DNA from: an uncultured Lachnospiraceae bacterium
GTDB taxonomy: Bacteria; Bacillota; Clostridia; Lachnospirales; Lachnospiraceae
Assembly (NCBI GenBank): GCA_910587085.1
Contig: CAJUMC010000003.1
Span: forward strand, 55,597-119,596
DNA length: 64,000 bases
Reading direction: 5' to 3'
In this document: piece after piece, positions 25,547-34,479 of the stretch
How the letters are laid out: each line of letters begins with the position of its first letter
How positions within the stretch are numbered: position 1 is the stretch's first letter
The notes under the pieces: model-generated
The model's database searches: none
The model's input: only the letters and a program-made list of their open reading frames with translations
What the model was told of the DNA's origin: nothing
Made by a program: the position numbers and the translations under genes

Positions 25547-26755
25547 CTATTCACTGCCTCCTAACAACTGTTTCGCCACGCTCTGCGGATCGATAACGCT
25601 GATGTCATCCGGCACGTTCTGTCCAAAGGTAGCATAAGAGAGCGGCGCTCCCGTCTTCATGTGCAGATTCAGTATATTCCCGATGCTGCCCGTCTCGTCC
25701 AGCTTTGTAAAAACCAGAGAATAATCGGTAACCTGAGAATAAATATCTGTAATTCTCAGCAGGTCGCGGTATTTCGTCGTCGCACTCAGCACAAGATAGA
25801 CCTCGCGCTCGTCCTTCGGTATCGTATCCAGCAGCTGCGCCAGATCGTCCCGCTGTTCCCTGCTCTTGTGCGAGCGCCCCGCCGTATCGACGAGTACGAC
25901 ATCGCAGTCCTTTATCTTCTCCCTTGCCTCCGCAACCTCCTCTGCGGAATAAATCACCCGGAGGGGGATATCAAGGATATTTGCGTAGGTGGTGAGCTGT
26001 TCCACGGCCGCGATTCGATAGGTATCGGCCGTCATAAGGGCAACCTTTTTTTTCTCGTTCATCTTGAGCATGGACGCAATCTTCGCGATGGTCGTCGTCT
26101 TGCCGACGCCGGTCGGCCCGATAAAGAAGATATATTTTGTCCGGTGCTCATCCAGCTCGATCATCCGGACAGGGCCGAGCTTCAGTACAAGCTTCTGGTA
26201 CATACTCATCAGTATGTTGCTGACGCCCGCGTCCTTCTTCAGCTTGTGGGCGATCTCCCCGATTACCTGGTTGGCGTACTGCTCATCCACCTCGTTTGCA
26301 ATCATCTGATTGTAGATCAGCTGCATGCAGGCGATGTTGGAATCGCTCTCCTCCTCCTGTTTTTCCTCCTCGGCCGTCTGCTTCCCCGCACGCTCTGCCA
26401 TCTGGCTGACAAGCATATCCTGAAGCTGATCGAGCTTCTGCTCGATGGCCGCTGAGCCTTTTGCCTCCCCGGAAACCGTCCCCTGCGCTCCCGAAGGCTC
26501 GTAGATAACGGAGGGCGCTTTATCCTCGTATATAATATTCGGATTGCGCTTCGGCAGCTCCTCCTTTTTATCCTGGTATACGATATTTTCATCGAGCGCC
26601 GCCGTGACTTCTACAGTCGGCCGGCGCCAGAGCCGGTAGATTCCCTTCGGCGTATTTTTCTTGATGTTCATCACAATCGCATCCTTGCCGAGATCCTCCT
26701 TGGCCAGAAGAATCGCCTCCGCCTCCGTGCCCGCCGTAAATTTCCTGATAATCAT
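25547..26755 (-). CDS. flhF: Flagellar SRP-like GTPase FlhF
   Basis: 402 aa. A B-domain with basic N-terminus ('MIIRKFTAGTEAEAILLAKEDLG') and a variable acidic linker (about 65-150) precede the NG domain: G1 'GPTGVGKTTTIAKIA', G2/G3 'MTADTYRIAAVEQL' and 'DTAGRSHK', G4 'TKLDETGSIGNIL'. FlhF is an SRP-family GTPase that sets flagellar position and recruits basal body parts. The start abuts the flhA stop and the stop abuts flhG, so the three are coupled. Confidence 0.95.
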   Translation of the reverse strand: MIIRKFTAGTEAEAILLAKEDLGKDAIVMNIKKNTPKGIYRLWRRPTVEVTAALDENIVYQDKKEELPKRNPNIIYEDKAPSVIYEPSGAQGTVSGEAKGSAAIEQKLDQLQDMLVSQMAERAGKQTAEEEKQEEESDSNIACMQLIYNQMIANEVDEQYANQVIGEIAHKLKKDAGVSNILMSMYQKLVLKLGPVRMIELDEHRTKYIFFIGPTGVGKTTTIAKIASMLKMNEKKKVALMTADTYRIAAVEQLTTYANILDIPLRVIYSAEEVAEAREKIKDCDVVLVDTAGRSHKSREQRDDLAQLLDTIPKDEREVYLVLSATTKYRDLLRITDIYSQVTDYSLVFTKLDETGSIGNILNLHMKTGAPLSYATFGQNVPDDISVIDPQSVAKQLLGGSE

Positions 26756-26756
26756 A

Positions 26757-28790
26757 TTATGCTGTCACCATCCCTACTGACTGTAATTCCACATTGGATT
26801 CAATTTCATTGTAGGACACAACGATCAGGTCCTGGAAATAATCCTTCGTCAACCGCTTGAAATACATGCGTACAATCGGCGAGGTGATAATAACCGGATT
26901 TTTGCCCAGGCTTTCGAGCTTTCCGACCTCGTCCTCCACCGACTTCATCAGCTTCTGCGTACGCTCCGGGTCCAGCGTAAGATATGCGCCCTGCTCGGTC
27001 TGCTTTACGCTTCCCATTATCTCCTGCTCGATCTTCGGATCCAGCGTCACGACACTCGTCATCTCTCCGGACGGGAAGTACTTGTTCGAGATCGCGCGCT
27101 TCAGACTCTGCCGGACATACTCCGTCAGAACATCGGTGTCGCGCGTCGTCGGCGCGTAATCCGCAAGCGTCTCGAATATTGTGATAAGGTCGAGGATGGA
27201 AATCCCCTCCCGCAGAAGATTCTGCAGTACCTTCTGTATCTCGCCGACCCCGAGCAGCTTCGGAACAAGCTCGGTGATAAGCGTCTGGTTCGATTCCTGG
27301 ACGTTGTTGATAAGATTCTGTACATCCTGGCGGGTGAGCAGCTCGTCGAGATGGCTGCTGATGACCTGTGTCAGATGCGTCGCGATGATGGACGGCGGAT
27401 CGACAACGGTGTAGCCGTAGGACTCCGCACGCTCGCGCTGGCTCTCTGTGATCCAGATTGCCGGCAGGTGGTAGGATGGCTCAAAGGTCGGAATACCGGT
27501 GATTTCCTCCTCCACATAGCCCGGGTTCATCGCCATATAGTGGTCAAACAGGATCTCCCCGTCGCTGACCGGGATACCCTTGATTTTAATTACATACTGA
27601 TTCGGGTTCAGCTGGATATTGTCGCGCAGACGGATGGTCGGTACAACGCAGCCCAGCTCCAGTGCAATCTGCCTTCGAATCATGACGACGCGGTCGAGCA
27701 GATCGCCGCCCTGGTTTACATCGGCCAGCGGGATAATGCCGTAGCCGAACTCCAGCTCGATGGAATCGACACGCAGCAGCGAAGTGACGTTCTCCGGACG
27801 CCGGATCTCCTCGGCGCTTGTCTCCTCGGCGCTTGTCTCCGCCTCGACCTCCTTCACCTTCGTCCTTGTCCGTATCACTCTTCCGGTCGCCAGGAAGGCT
27901 GCGCCGTAAGGGCAGAAAATGTAAAACGGCAGCGGCGTAAACAGCCCGAGAAATACCATGCTGCCGCCGACCATGTAAAGCACCTTCGGGATCGAGAACA
28001 GCTGCGTGACAAGCAGATCGCCGATATCCGCCTCCTTCGATACTTTGGTGACGAGTATACCGGTGGCAAGCGAGATCATCAGCGACGGGATCTGGCTGAC
28101 CAGGCCGTCTCCGATCGTCAGGATCGCGTATTTGCTCAGCGCGTCCCCCGCGCTTAACCCTCCGCGCGTCATTCCCATCAGAACGCCGCCTACAATATTG
28201 ATCACTGTAATAATCAGCCCCGCGGTCGCATCTCCCTTGACGTACTTTGTAGCACCGTCCATGGAACCGAAGAATGCGGATTCCTCCTGGATTTTTTCAC
28301 GGCGCTCCTTCGCCTGCTGATCCGTGATGGCGCCGGTGTTGAGATCGGCGTCAATCGCCATCTGCTTGCCCGGCATCGCGTCGAGCGTGAACCGCGCGGT
28401 TACTTCGGATACGCGCTCCGAGCCCTTGTTGATCACAAGGAACTGGACGATAACGAGTATGATAAATACAATCATGCCGACGACAGGATCGCCGCGGCCG
28501 ACGAAATTTCCGAACTGGATAACGACATTTCCCGGATCGCCGGTCGTAAGAATCAGCTTTGTCGAAGAAACATTGAGTGCGATCCGGAACGTTGTGGTGA
28601 AGAGCAGAATTGTCGGGAACGTGGACATATTCAGCACTTCCTGGGAAAAAAGCGCATTGAACAGGATAATCATCGCAACCGAAATATTCAGCGCCAGCAT
28701 CACATCCAGCAGCGTCGAATTCATCGGCACAATCAAAAATACAATCGCGGCCAGGATATATATGCCGATCGCAAAATCCGCTTTTTTCAT
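26757..28790 (-). CDS. flhA: Flagellar type III export gate protein FlhA
   Basis: 677 aa. An N-terminal block of about eight membrane helices contains the conserved FHIPEP-region 'FVGRGDPVVGM...RFTLDAMPGKQMAIDADLNTGAI'. A cytoplasmic domain of about 340 residues ends in a short tail. The nonameric FlhA ring binds chaperone-substrate complexes and couples export to proton flow. An EEIRRPENV linker includes a duplicated 'AEETSAEE'. The start has GGAGG and the next gene, flhF, starts one base after the stop. Confidence 0.97.
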   Translation of the reverse strand: MKKADFAIGIYILAAIVFLIVPMNSTLLDVMLALNISVAMIILFNALFSQEVLNMSTFPTILLFTTTFRIALNVSSTKLILTTGDPGNVVIQFGNFVGRGDPVVGMIVFIILVIVQFLVINKGSERVSEVTARFTLDAMPGKQMAIDADLNTGAITDQQAKERREKIQEESAFFGSMDGATKYVKGDATAGLIITVINIVGGVLMGMTRGGLSAGDALSKYAILTIGDGLVSQIPSLMISLATGILVTKVSKEADIGDLLVTQLFSIPKVLYMVGGSMVFLGLFTPLPFYIFCPYGAAFLATGRVIRTRTKVKEVEAETSAEETSAEEIRRPENVTSLLRVDSIELEFGYGIIPLADVNQGGDLLDRVVMIRRQIALELGCVVPTIRLRDNIQLNPNQYVIKIKGIPVSDGEILFDHYMAMNPGYVEEEITGIPTFEPSYHLPAIWITESQRERAESYGYTVVDPPSIIATHLTQVISSHLDELLTRQDVQNLINNVQESNQTLITELVPKLLGVGEIQKVLQNLLREGISILDLITIFETLADYAPTTRDTDVLTEYVRQSLKRAISNKYFPSGEMTSVVTLDPKIEQEIMGSVKQTEQGAYLTLDPERTQKLMKSVEDEVGKLESLGKNPVIITSPIVRMYFKRLTKDYFQDLIVVSYNEIESNVELQSVGMVTA

Positions 28791-28868
28791 TTCGTTCCCT
28801 CCTTTCCTCTGCGCGGGAATTTTCCCGCCTGGCAGTTAATCTGTTTTATGTGTTTCTGCCGTCACTGC

Positions 28869-30026
28869 TCAGCCGGCCCTGTTTTTCAGGCCGTATACGT
28901 ATGCGAGCACCTCCGCAGTTATCTGGTAGAGCTCCTCCGGAATCTCCTGCTCAAGCTCGACATTGTAGTAGAGCATGCGGGCCAGCGGCTTGTTTTCCAC
29001 GATCGGAATCTCGTGCTCCCTGGCGGCCTCCCGGATCTTTGCAGCCACATAATCGGCGCCCTTCGCGATCAGCAGCGGGGCCGGGGCCTCCTCCTTGTCA
29101 TACTTCAGCGCGCATGCAAAATGCGTCGGGTTTGTAATAACGACGTCCGCTTCCGGCAGCCGCTGCATCATGCGCCGCTGGGAAGCCTCCCGCATCTTCT
29201 GCCGGATGCGCCCCTTGATCTGCGGATCGCCCTCGGTCTGTTTGTACTCCTCCTTGATCTCCTGCTTTGTCATGCGCATGTCTTTTTTGAACTTTCTCTT
29301 CTGGTAGAACAGATCGGCAAAGCCCACTACCACAAATACCGCGCTGATGCGCAGGCCGAGATCCATAATCTCCTCCCCGATCAGAATAATCGGTATCTGC
29401 AGCTCATCAAACTGATAAAGAATAAAAATGTCTCTGACCTTATCCTTTATCATGGAGTAGACAAGCGCGAGAATCACTGCTATTTTTACGACGGACTTGA
29501 TCAGCTCCACCACCTTGTCTGCCGAAAAAATCTTTTTGAATCCGCTGATCGGATTCAGTTTGCTTAGCTTCGGCATGAGCGGCTTTCCGGTTACCTTCCA
29601 CTTGACCTGAGCAACGTTGGATATGAACGCGATCCCGAAGGCGACCGCCAGAAACGGGAGCGCCGCCAGGAGCACCTGCAGAATCCCGTCCTGCAGCAGC
29701 CTGCCCACCGCATTTTTGTCAAAATGGTCGTCCGTGATTGTTGCGATCCGGCTGTAGCTGCCCTGAAACAGCGACAGGAATCTTTTGCCCACCATACCGA
29801 TAAAAAGCTTCAGCGCAAGGAACAGCCCCATCAGGCTCAGCGCGGTCGTCAGCTCCTGGCTCTTGGAAACCTGGCCTTCCTTGCGCGCGTCCTCCAGCTT
29901 TTTCGTTGTCGCCTCTTCCGTCTTTTCGCCGCCGGGCCCTTCCTTGGCAAAGAACTGGAGCCGGAAGCTTACATATCTTTTCTGTTCTATCCCTATCTCC
30001 ATTTCCTCACCGCTTTCCTGCCGCAT
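28869..30026 (-). CDS. flhB: Flagellar export switch protein FlhB
   Basis: 385 aa. Four membrane helices lie between about residues 55 and 230. The cytoplasmic domain contains the autocleavage motif NPTH in 'VITNPTHFACALKYDKE', which switches export from hook to filament substrates. The ATG overlaps the fliR stop (ATGA), so translation is coupled. The N-terminus has about 20 extra residues before the conserved 'LQFFAKEGPGGEKTEEAT'; a second ATG at residue 9 could also be used. Confidence 0.96.
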   Translation of the reverse strand: MRQESGEEMEIGIEQKRYVSFRLQFFAKEGPGGEKTEEATTKKLEDARKEGQVSKSQELTTALSLMGLFLALKLFIGMVGKRFLSLFQGSYSRIATITDDHFDKNAVGRLLQDGILQVLLAALPFLAVAFGIAFISNVAQVKWKVTGKPLMPKLSKLNPISGFKKIFSADKVVELIKSVVKIAVILALVYSMIKDKVRDIFILYQFDELQIPIILIGEEIMDLGLRISAVFVVVGFADLFYQKRKFKKDMRMTKQEIKEEYKQTEGDPQIKGRIRQKMREASQRRMMQRLPEADVVITNPTHFACALKYDKEEAPAPLLIAKGADYVAAKIREAAREHEIPIVENKPLARMLYYNVELEQEIPEELYQITAEVLAYVYGLKNRAG

Positions 30027-30793
30027 CAGTGCAGATACGGTATGACCGCCCTCAGCATCTTGTACATTTCGTCAAAAATCGCGTCCGAAATAGCGTCGAG
30101 CCGCAGCGTAACCACCGCAAGCACTGCCAGTCCGATCAGCACCTTCATCTGAATGCCGATAACAAACATGTTCATCTGCGGAGCCACCTTCGCCAGAATT
30201 GCAAGCACGGTATTGGCGATCAGCGTTGCCGCAAACACCGGCAGCGCAATCCGGAATCCGATCACGCAGAAATCAATGACAAACTGCAGCATAAGCTTGT
30301 AGATCTCGGGCCGCAGCGCCGCTTCCGCTATGGGTATCACATGAAAGGAATCCATAACCGCTTCAATAATATAGTAATGCAGCCGCGTCACAAGAAGTAT
30401 GAGTATAACCGCATAGTTAAGTATATTCGAGGTCAGCGACACGGTTGTCCGGGTCGCCGGGTCATACTCCGTCGCCATGGAAAAGCCGATCTGCATGTCG
30501 ACGATCTGACCGGTAAAACTGAGAATATGTGTATTTATATTTGCAAAGAACCCCATTGCAAATCCGGCAATGGCGTTCATCACAGCCATAATGAGAAAGC
30601 CGAGCGAACCGGCGTAGCTCAGCGGCTCGTACGGCAGCAGGGTAAACGCCAGATACGACAGAACAGCCGACAGCCCTATCTTAACCCTCTGCGGAACGGA
30701 GCCGATGCTGAAAAACGGTGCGGTGTAGATAAAAGCCGAGATCCGCACCATAATCATCAGGAAAAATTCAAATTGTTCCACTGTAAAGGTCAT
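30026..30793 (-). CDS. fliR: Flagellar export gate protein FliR
   Basis: 255 aa, hydrophobic, about six membrane segments starting near residue 8 ('FEFFLMIMVRISAFIYTAPFF'). The family motif 'RVKIGLSAVLS' and 'GQIVDMQIGFSMA' are present. FliR joins FliP and FliQ in the helical export gate. It lies in the usual order fliO-P-Q-R-flhB-flhA. A gap of about 140 bp to fliQ is unusual but contains no gene. Confidence 0.95.
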   Translation of the reverse strand: MTFTVEQFEFFLMIMVRISAFIYTAPFFSIGSVPQRVKIGLSAVLSYLAFTLLPYEPLSYAGSLGFLIMAVMNAIAGFAMGFFANINTHILSFTGQIVDMQIGFSMATEYDPATRTTVSLTSNILNYAVILILLVTRLHYYIIEAVMDSFHVIPIAEAALRPEIYKLMLQFVIDFCVIGFRIALPVFAATLIANTVLAILAKVAPQMNMFVIGIQMKVLIGLAVLAVVTLRLDAISDAIFDEMYKMLRAVIPYLH

Positions 30794-30934
30794 TCCGCGG
30801 CCGGCCCCTCCCTTCCCCGCATTCCGCCGTTTTCTTCCTTCCGCCAGTCTCTTCGCAGCGGCTCCCGGTTATGGCCGGGGCGCCAGTATATGGATTCCTG
30901 GTTTCGGTGCGGGGTTTATCGCAGCAGGCTGCTT

Positions 30935-31207
30935 TCACCCCTTGAGAAAATACGGCAGATTTTCCATCAGGTAAGTAAAAAATTCTGCGACGGAATTCAG
31001 TATCCATCTGCCGCACAGCATGATTGTCAAAAAAATCCCGATCAGCTTCGGCACAAAGGTGAGCGTCTGCTCCTGAATGGAGGTCACTGTCTGCAGAATG
31101 CTGATGATGAGACCGATGATCAGGGAGACCAGCAGCATCGGCGCCGATACCTTCACAATCAGATAAAGTGCCTGGTTCACTATTTCCATTACCTGAATTT
31201 CATTCAT
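30935..31207 (-). CDS. fliQ: Flagellar export gate protein FliQ
   Basis: 90 aa, the usual family length. Two membrane helices: 'LYLIVKVSAPMLLVSLIIGLIISILQ' and 'FVPKLIGIFLTIMLCGRWIL', with the conserved 'QTVTSIQEQTLTFVPK' loop between them. Four copies pack on the FliP/FliR core. I chose ATG 31207 (MNEIQVMEIV); the ATG six codons upstream adds MERGGR without conservation. Confidence 0.95.
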   Translation of the reverse strand: MNEIQVMEIVNQALYLIVKVSAPMLLVSLIIGLIISILQTVTSIQEQTLTFVPKLIGIFLTIMLCGRWILNSVAEFFTYLMENLPYFLKG

Positions 31208-31325
31208 CCTGCCGCCTCTTTCCATTCAGTCCGTCACGAAACCGTTCCGGAAAATCTTTCCTTCCCGCTTATAATAAGCAATCGAGCAGGGAGAAGCTTC
31301 CCCCCTACTCGCAGTCCGTTGCCCG

Positions 31326-32258
31326 TCATTGCCGAAATGTTGCGATAAGCTGTTCGATGACAAGGTTCCAGCCGTCCGCCATAATAAAAAGCAGTATTTT
31401 AAACGGCATGGAAATCGTCGTCGGCGGAAGCATCATCATACCCATGGACATCAGCGTCGACGCGACTACCATGTCGATTATGATGAACGGGATATAGATG
31501 ATAAATCCTATAATAAATGCCATCCTGAGCTCGCTGATTATAAACGCCGGAATCAGCACCGACGTCGGGCAGTCGTCGCGCGATTCCAGCGAGGAGTAGC
31601 CCGCAATCTTCAGGAATAGCTTCAGATCTTTCGTGTCCGTCTGATCGAACATAAATCCGCGCAGCGGTTCGATTCCCCTCTCAAACGCCTCCTCCTGCGT
31701 GATCTCTCCTGCGGAAAGCGGCTGTATTGCCTGCTCGTTGATCTCGGAAAAGATCGGAGCCATCAGAAACACTGTGAGAAAAAGAGCCAGTCCGATCATA
31801 ACCTGATTCGGCGGGGTCGTCTGCATGCCGACTGCAGTCCGCGTGAAATGTAGCACAACGATGATCCTCGTGAACGAGGTTACCATAATCAGAATGGACG
31901 GAGCCAGGGAGATCACCATGATAAGCAGCATGATCTGCAGCGTGGAGGTCAGCGAACCTCCCTCCCCCATATTGAAATAGAATGAGAGCTCTCCGCTGTT
32001 CTGATCCGTCAGCCCGTTGTCGTCGCCGGCGTTCCCGGTATTCCCCGTATTTCCGCCTGCTTCACCGCCCGGATTTTCTTCCTCTTTGTCCGCGCCGTCT
32101 TCCTCCGCTCCCTGGGCACTCCCCTCCGTGCCCGTGCCGGGCGCCGCTGCGCGCACCGTTTCCGGAACAGCAAAAAGAAAGGTCAATAGACACAATACAG
32201 TGAAAAGTCCTGCTGCAATCCATTTTCGGTTTCTTCTTTCACAGACCTTATCCTTCAT
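31326..32258 (-). CDS. fliP: Flagellar export gate protein FliP with long hydrophilic N-terminal insert
   Basis: 310 aa. It has a signal peptide ('WIAAGLFTVLCLLTFLFAVPETVRA') followed by an unusually long acidic, Gly/Asn/Glu-rich stretch of about 55 residues with 'GGNTGNTGNAGDDNG'. The conserved FliP core begins near 'TLQIMLLIMVISLAPSILIMVTSFTRIIVVLHFTR', with 'GMQTTPPNQVMIGLALFLT'. Five FliP copies form the export pore. The hydrophilic insert would face outside until processed or folded. An upstream TTG is possible, but ATG 32258 is better. Confidence 0.95.
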   Translation of the reverse strand: MKDKVCERRNRKWIAAGLFTVLCLLTFLFAVPETVRAAAPGTGTEGSAQGAEEDGADKEEENPGGEAGGNTGNTGNAGDDNGLTDQNSGELSFYFNMGEGGSLTSTLQIMLLIMVISLAPSILIMVTSFTRIIVVLHFTRTAVGMQTTPPNQVMIGLALFLTVFLMAPIFSEINEQAIQPLSAGEITQEEAFERGIEPLRGFMFDQTDTKDLKLFLKIAGYSSLESRDDCPTSVLIPAFIISELRMAFIIGFIIYIPFIIIDMVVASTLMSMGMMMLPPTTISMPFKILLFIMADGWNLVIEQLIATFRQ

Positions 32259-32291
32259 GCGTATCAACCTTACTTCTTTCTAACTTCATCT

Positions 32292-32726
32292 TTATTGCGG
32301 AAGCTTTGGTCCATCCGAACCGTCCTCTTCCTTCTCCGGGCCGTCCTCCGCCCTTCCGGAGTCCTCCGTCTGCTTTTTTCTGATCGACGCAAGAATCCCG
32401 GAAAAGCCCGCGCCGCTCTGCGCGCTCTCCCTCCACCATGTGATATCCTCTTTCTCCAGCTCGGAAATCAGAGAAATCGTATCCTTTCCGACGGCAATTA
32501 CAAAATAACGTCTTCCCACCTGCACCAGCTGCAGATATTTATTCTGGGCAAGCCGAAATGTATCCAGTACAAGGAAATTACTGTTCCTCTGCTGTGCAAG
32601 CTGCCTTCCCCCCACAAAACGGGTGACAAAATAACAGGCAGCAACCACTACAATAAATACAATCACCAGGCCGAACAACTCCAGCGTGCTTGTAAATCTT
32701 GTACCCTCCGTCAGTAAAAACAACAT
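32292..32726 (-). CDS. fliO: Flagellar export protein FliO
   Basis: 144 aa. One membrane helix ('LELFGLVIVFIVVVAACYFVTRF') is followed by the FliO domain 'NSNFLVLDTFRLAQNKYLQLVQVGRRYFVIAVGKDTISLISEL'. An acidic C-terminal tail extends it. FliO helps assemble the FliP ring. It lies 33 bp before fliP. A 120-bp gap without a gene separates it from cheY. Confidence 0.9.
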   Translation of the reverse strand: MLFLLTEGTRFTSTLELFGLVIVFIVVVAACYFVTRFVGGRQLAQQRNSNFLVLDTFRLAQNKYLQLVQVGRRYFVIAVGKDTISLISELEKEDITWWRESAQSGAGFSGILASIRKKQTEDSGRAEDGPEKEEDGSDGPKLPQ

Positions 32727-32847
32727 TTCATTCCTCTTTCCCCGTACTGCTCATCCAACGGCCGCCGCACCTCCGGAAGAACCAGCCGGCCGCTTTCACG
32801 CCGCTCCGGCTATGCGGTCAATCACTGCTTCCTCACAGTCCATGAAC

Positions 32848-33210
32848 TCAGCCGATTACCTTTTTCACCGCCTCAAGCACGCGATCCGGCTGGAACGGCT
32901 TTACGATAAAATCCTTCGCTCCGGACTGGATCGACTCGATAACCATCGCCTGCTGTCCCATGGCGGAACACATGATAATACTCGCGGACGGATCGGCAGA
33001 ACGAATCTTTTTCAGCGCCTGAAGGCCGTCCATTTCTGGCATGGTAATATCCATCATAACGAGATCCGGTTTCGTCTCGTTATATTTCTCCACTGCCTTC
33101 AGACCGTTCTCCGCCTCACCGACAATGTTGTACCCGTTCTTCGTCAGAATGTCCTTAATCATCATTCTCATAAAAGCCGCGTCATCACAAATCAAAATAT
33201 TCTTTGCCAT
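32848..33210 (-). CDS. cheY: Chemotaxis response regulator CheY
   Basis: 120 aa, a single receiver domain. Acidic pocket D9/D10, phospho-acceptor Asp54 ('LVMMDITMPEMDG'), Thr/Ser switch in 'IMCSAMG' and Lys in 'FIVKPF'. CheY-P binds the switch proteins FliM and FliY and changes rotation; CheA phosphorylates it and CheC/FliY dephosphorylate it. It directly follows fliY, as in B. subtilis. Confidence 0.95.
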   Translation of the reverse strand: MAKNILICDDAAFMRMMIKDILTKNGYNIVGEAENGLKAVEKYNETKPDLVMMDITMPEMDGLQALKKIRSADPSASIIMCSAMGQQAMVIESIQSGAKDFIVKPFQPDRVLEAVKKVIG

Positions 33211-33263
33211 TTAACCTGTCTCCTCTTTTTTAATTTTCGCAGTTGCCTTTCTTAACATGAAAA

Positions 33264-34472
33264 CTATTTATCCTTGATGATTTCCGTCACACGAATGCCG
33301 AACGCTTCCTCGATCACGACGACCTCCCCCTTGGCGACGTACTTTCCATTGACAAGAACATCGATCGGCTCCCCCGCCAGTCTATTTAATTCTATGATAG
33401 TACCGGGTGCAAAGTCAAGTATTTCTTTGATAGATTTGCTTGTTCGGCCGAGTTCCACCGTTACTTCCAGCGGAACGTCAAGCAGCAGGTCGATATGCTC
33501 CGTCTGGAGCAGCGGGCTTCCGGCCATCACAAAAGGCTGGAACTGCGCCGGCGCAATATTGACCTCCGGCGGCTGATACATCATCGGCTGTCCCTGCATC
33601 ATCCCCATCTGCGGCATTCCCATTTGAGGCATTCCGGTCTGCGGCATTCCCATTTGAGGCATTCCCATTTGAGGCATTCCCGTCTGCGGGGCTGCAGGCT
33701 GCGGGGCCGGCGTTTCGCCCGCCGCAGGACTGGTTGACTGCGTCTCAGCCTCGTCAATTCCCGTGTATTTCATAAACTGACGGTACAGATCTCTTGCAAA
33801 ATCAAACGGGTACAGCTGCATCAGTTCGCTGTCCACCAGATCCCCTATTTCCATGTGGAACGCGACTTTAACAAATTTATTTTTGAGGAAGCCAGCGATA
33901 TCCTCACCGTTTATCACATCATTCAAATCCACGAGGTCCGCGCTTGGCGGGCTGATGTCAACCTTCTTCTCCAGCATGGAAGAGATCGAGGTGGCCGCCG
34001 AACCCATCATCTGATTCATCGCCTCGCTGATTGCGCTCAGATGAAGCTCCGATAGTTCCCCGTCGATATTGGTTCCGTCGCCCCCCATCATGAGGTCAGT
34101 GATAATTTTTACATCCCGCTCTTTAAGTACAAGAATATTAGTTCCGTCCAGACCTTCTTTATAATAAATCTGAATAAAAACGCATGGTCTATCATAATTC
34201 TGGATCAGGTCGTCCCAGGTCGCATAGGTCACAACCGGAGTCGTAATATTAACTCTCTGATTTACAAGGGAAAACAATGTTGTTGCCGCTGTTCCCATAC
34301 TGATATTGGAGATTTCGCCGACTGCGTCTTTTTCCGCATCGTTCAGCTCTTCATCCGCGTTTGCTATTTCCCTGGGAGCAGCGGCTCCGCTTCCTGCCGG
34401 ACCGTTCGATGAACCGCCGTCCATCCCGGTCAGCAGGGCATTGATTTCATCCTGTGTCAACATACCGTCCAT
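33264..34472 (-). CDS. fliY: Flagellar motor switch phosphatase FliY
   Basis: 402 aa. The N-terminal CheY-P-binding peptide 'MLTQDEINALL' is followed by a CheC-like domain with two phosphatase helices ('GEISNISMGTAATTLFS', 'ISEAMNQMMGSAATSISSML'). A low-complexity linker of tandem GMPQM units (about 265-300) leads to a C-terminal FliN domain ('LLDVPLEVTVELGRTSKSIKEILDFAPGTIIEL'). FliY is both C-ring component and CheY-P phosphatase in Gram-positive bacteria. The repeat linker is discussed as a finding. It lies 7 bp behind fliM. Confidence 0.95.
   Translation of the reverse strand: MDGMLTQDEINALLTGMDGGSSNGPAGSGAAAPREIANADEELNDAEKDAVGEISNISMGTAATTLFSLVNQRVNITTPVVTYATWDDLIQNYDRPCVFIQIYYKEGLDGTNILVLKERDVKIITDLMMGGDGTNIDGELSELHLSAISEAMNQMMGSAATSISSMLEKKVDISPPSADLVDLNDVINGEDIAGFLKNKFVKVAFHMEIGDLVDSELMQLYPFDFARDLYRQFMKYTGIDEAETQSTSPAAGETPAPQPAAPQTGMPQMGMPQMGMPQTGMPQMGMPQMGMMQGQPMMYQPPEVNIAPAQFQPFVMAGSPLLQTEHIDLLLDVPLEVTVELGRTSKSIKEILDFAPGTIIELNRLAGEPIDVLVNGKYVAKGEVVVIEEAFGIRVTEIIKDK
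33600..33690. repeat. In-frame 15-bp tandem repeats inside fliY
   Basis: The DNA carries about six copies of a 15-bp unit encoding GMPQM/GMPQT. Some copies are identical (for example ATTCCCATTTGAGGC on the plus strand). Copy number change would alter linker length by five residues without breaking the frame. Confidence 0.9.
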
Positions 34473-34479
34473 GGCGTTC

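Noticed and set aside
29906..31348. Plus-strand frame of 480 codons
   Set aside because: Shadow of flhB, fliR and fliQ; His/Arg/Gln-rich with no domain.
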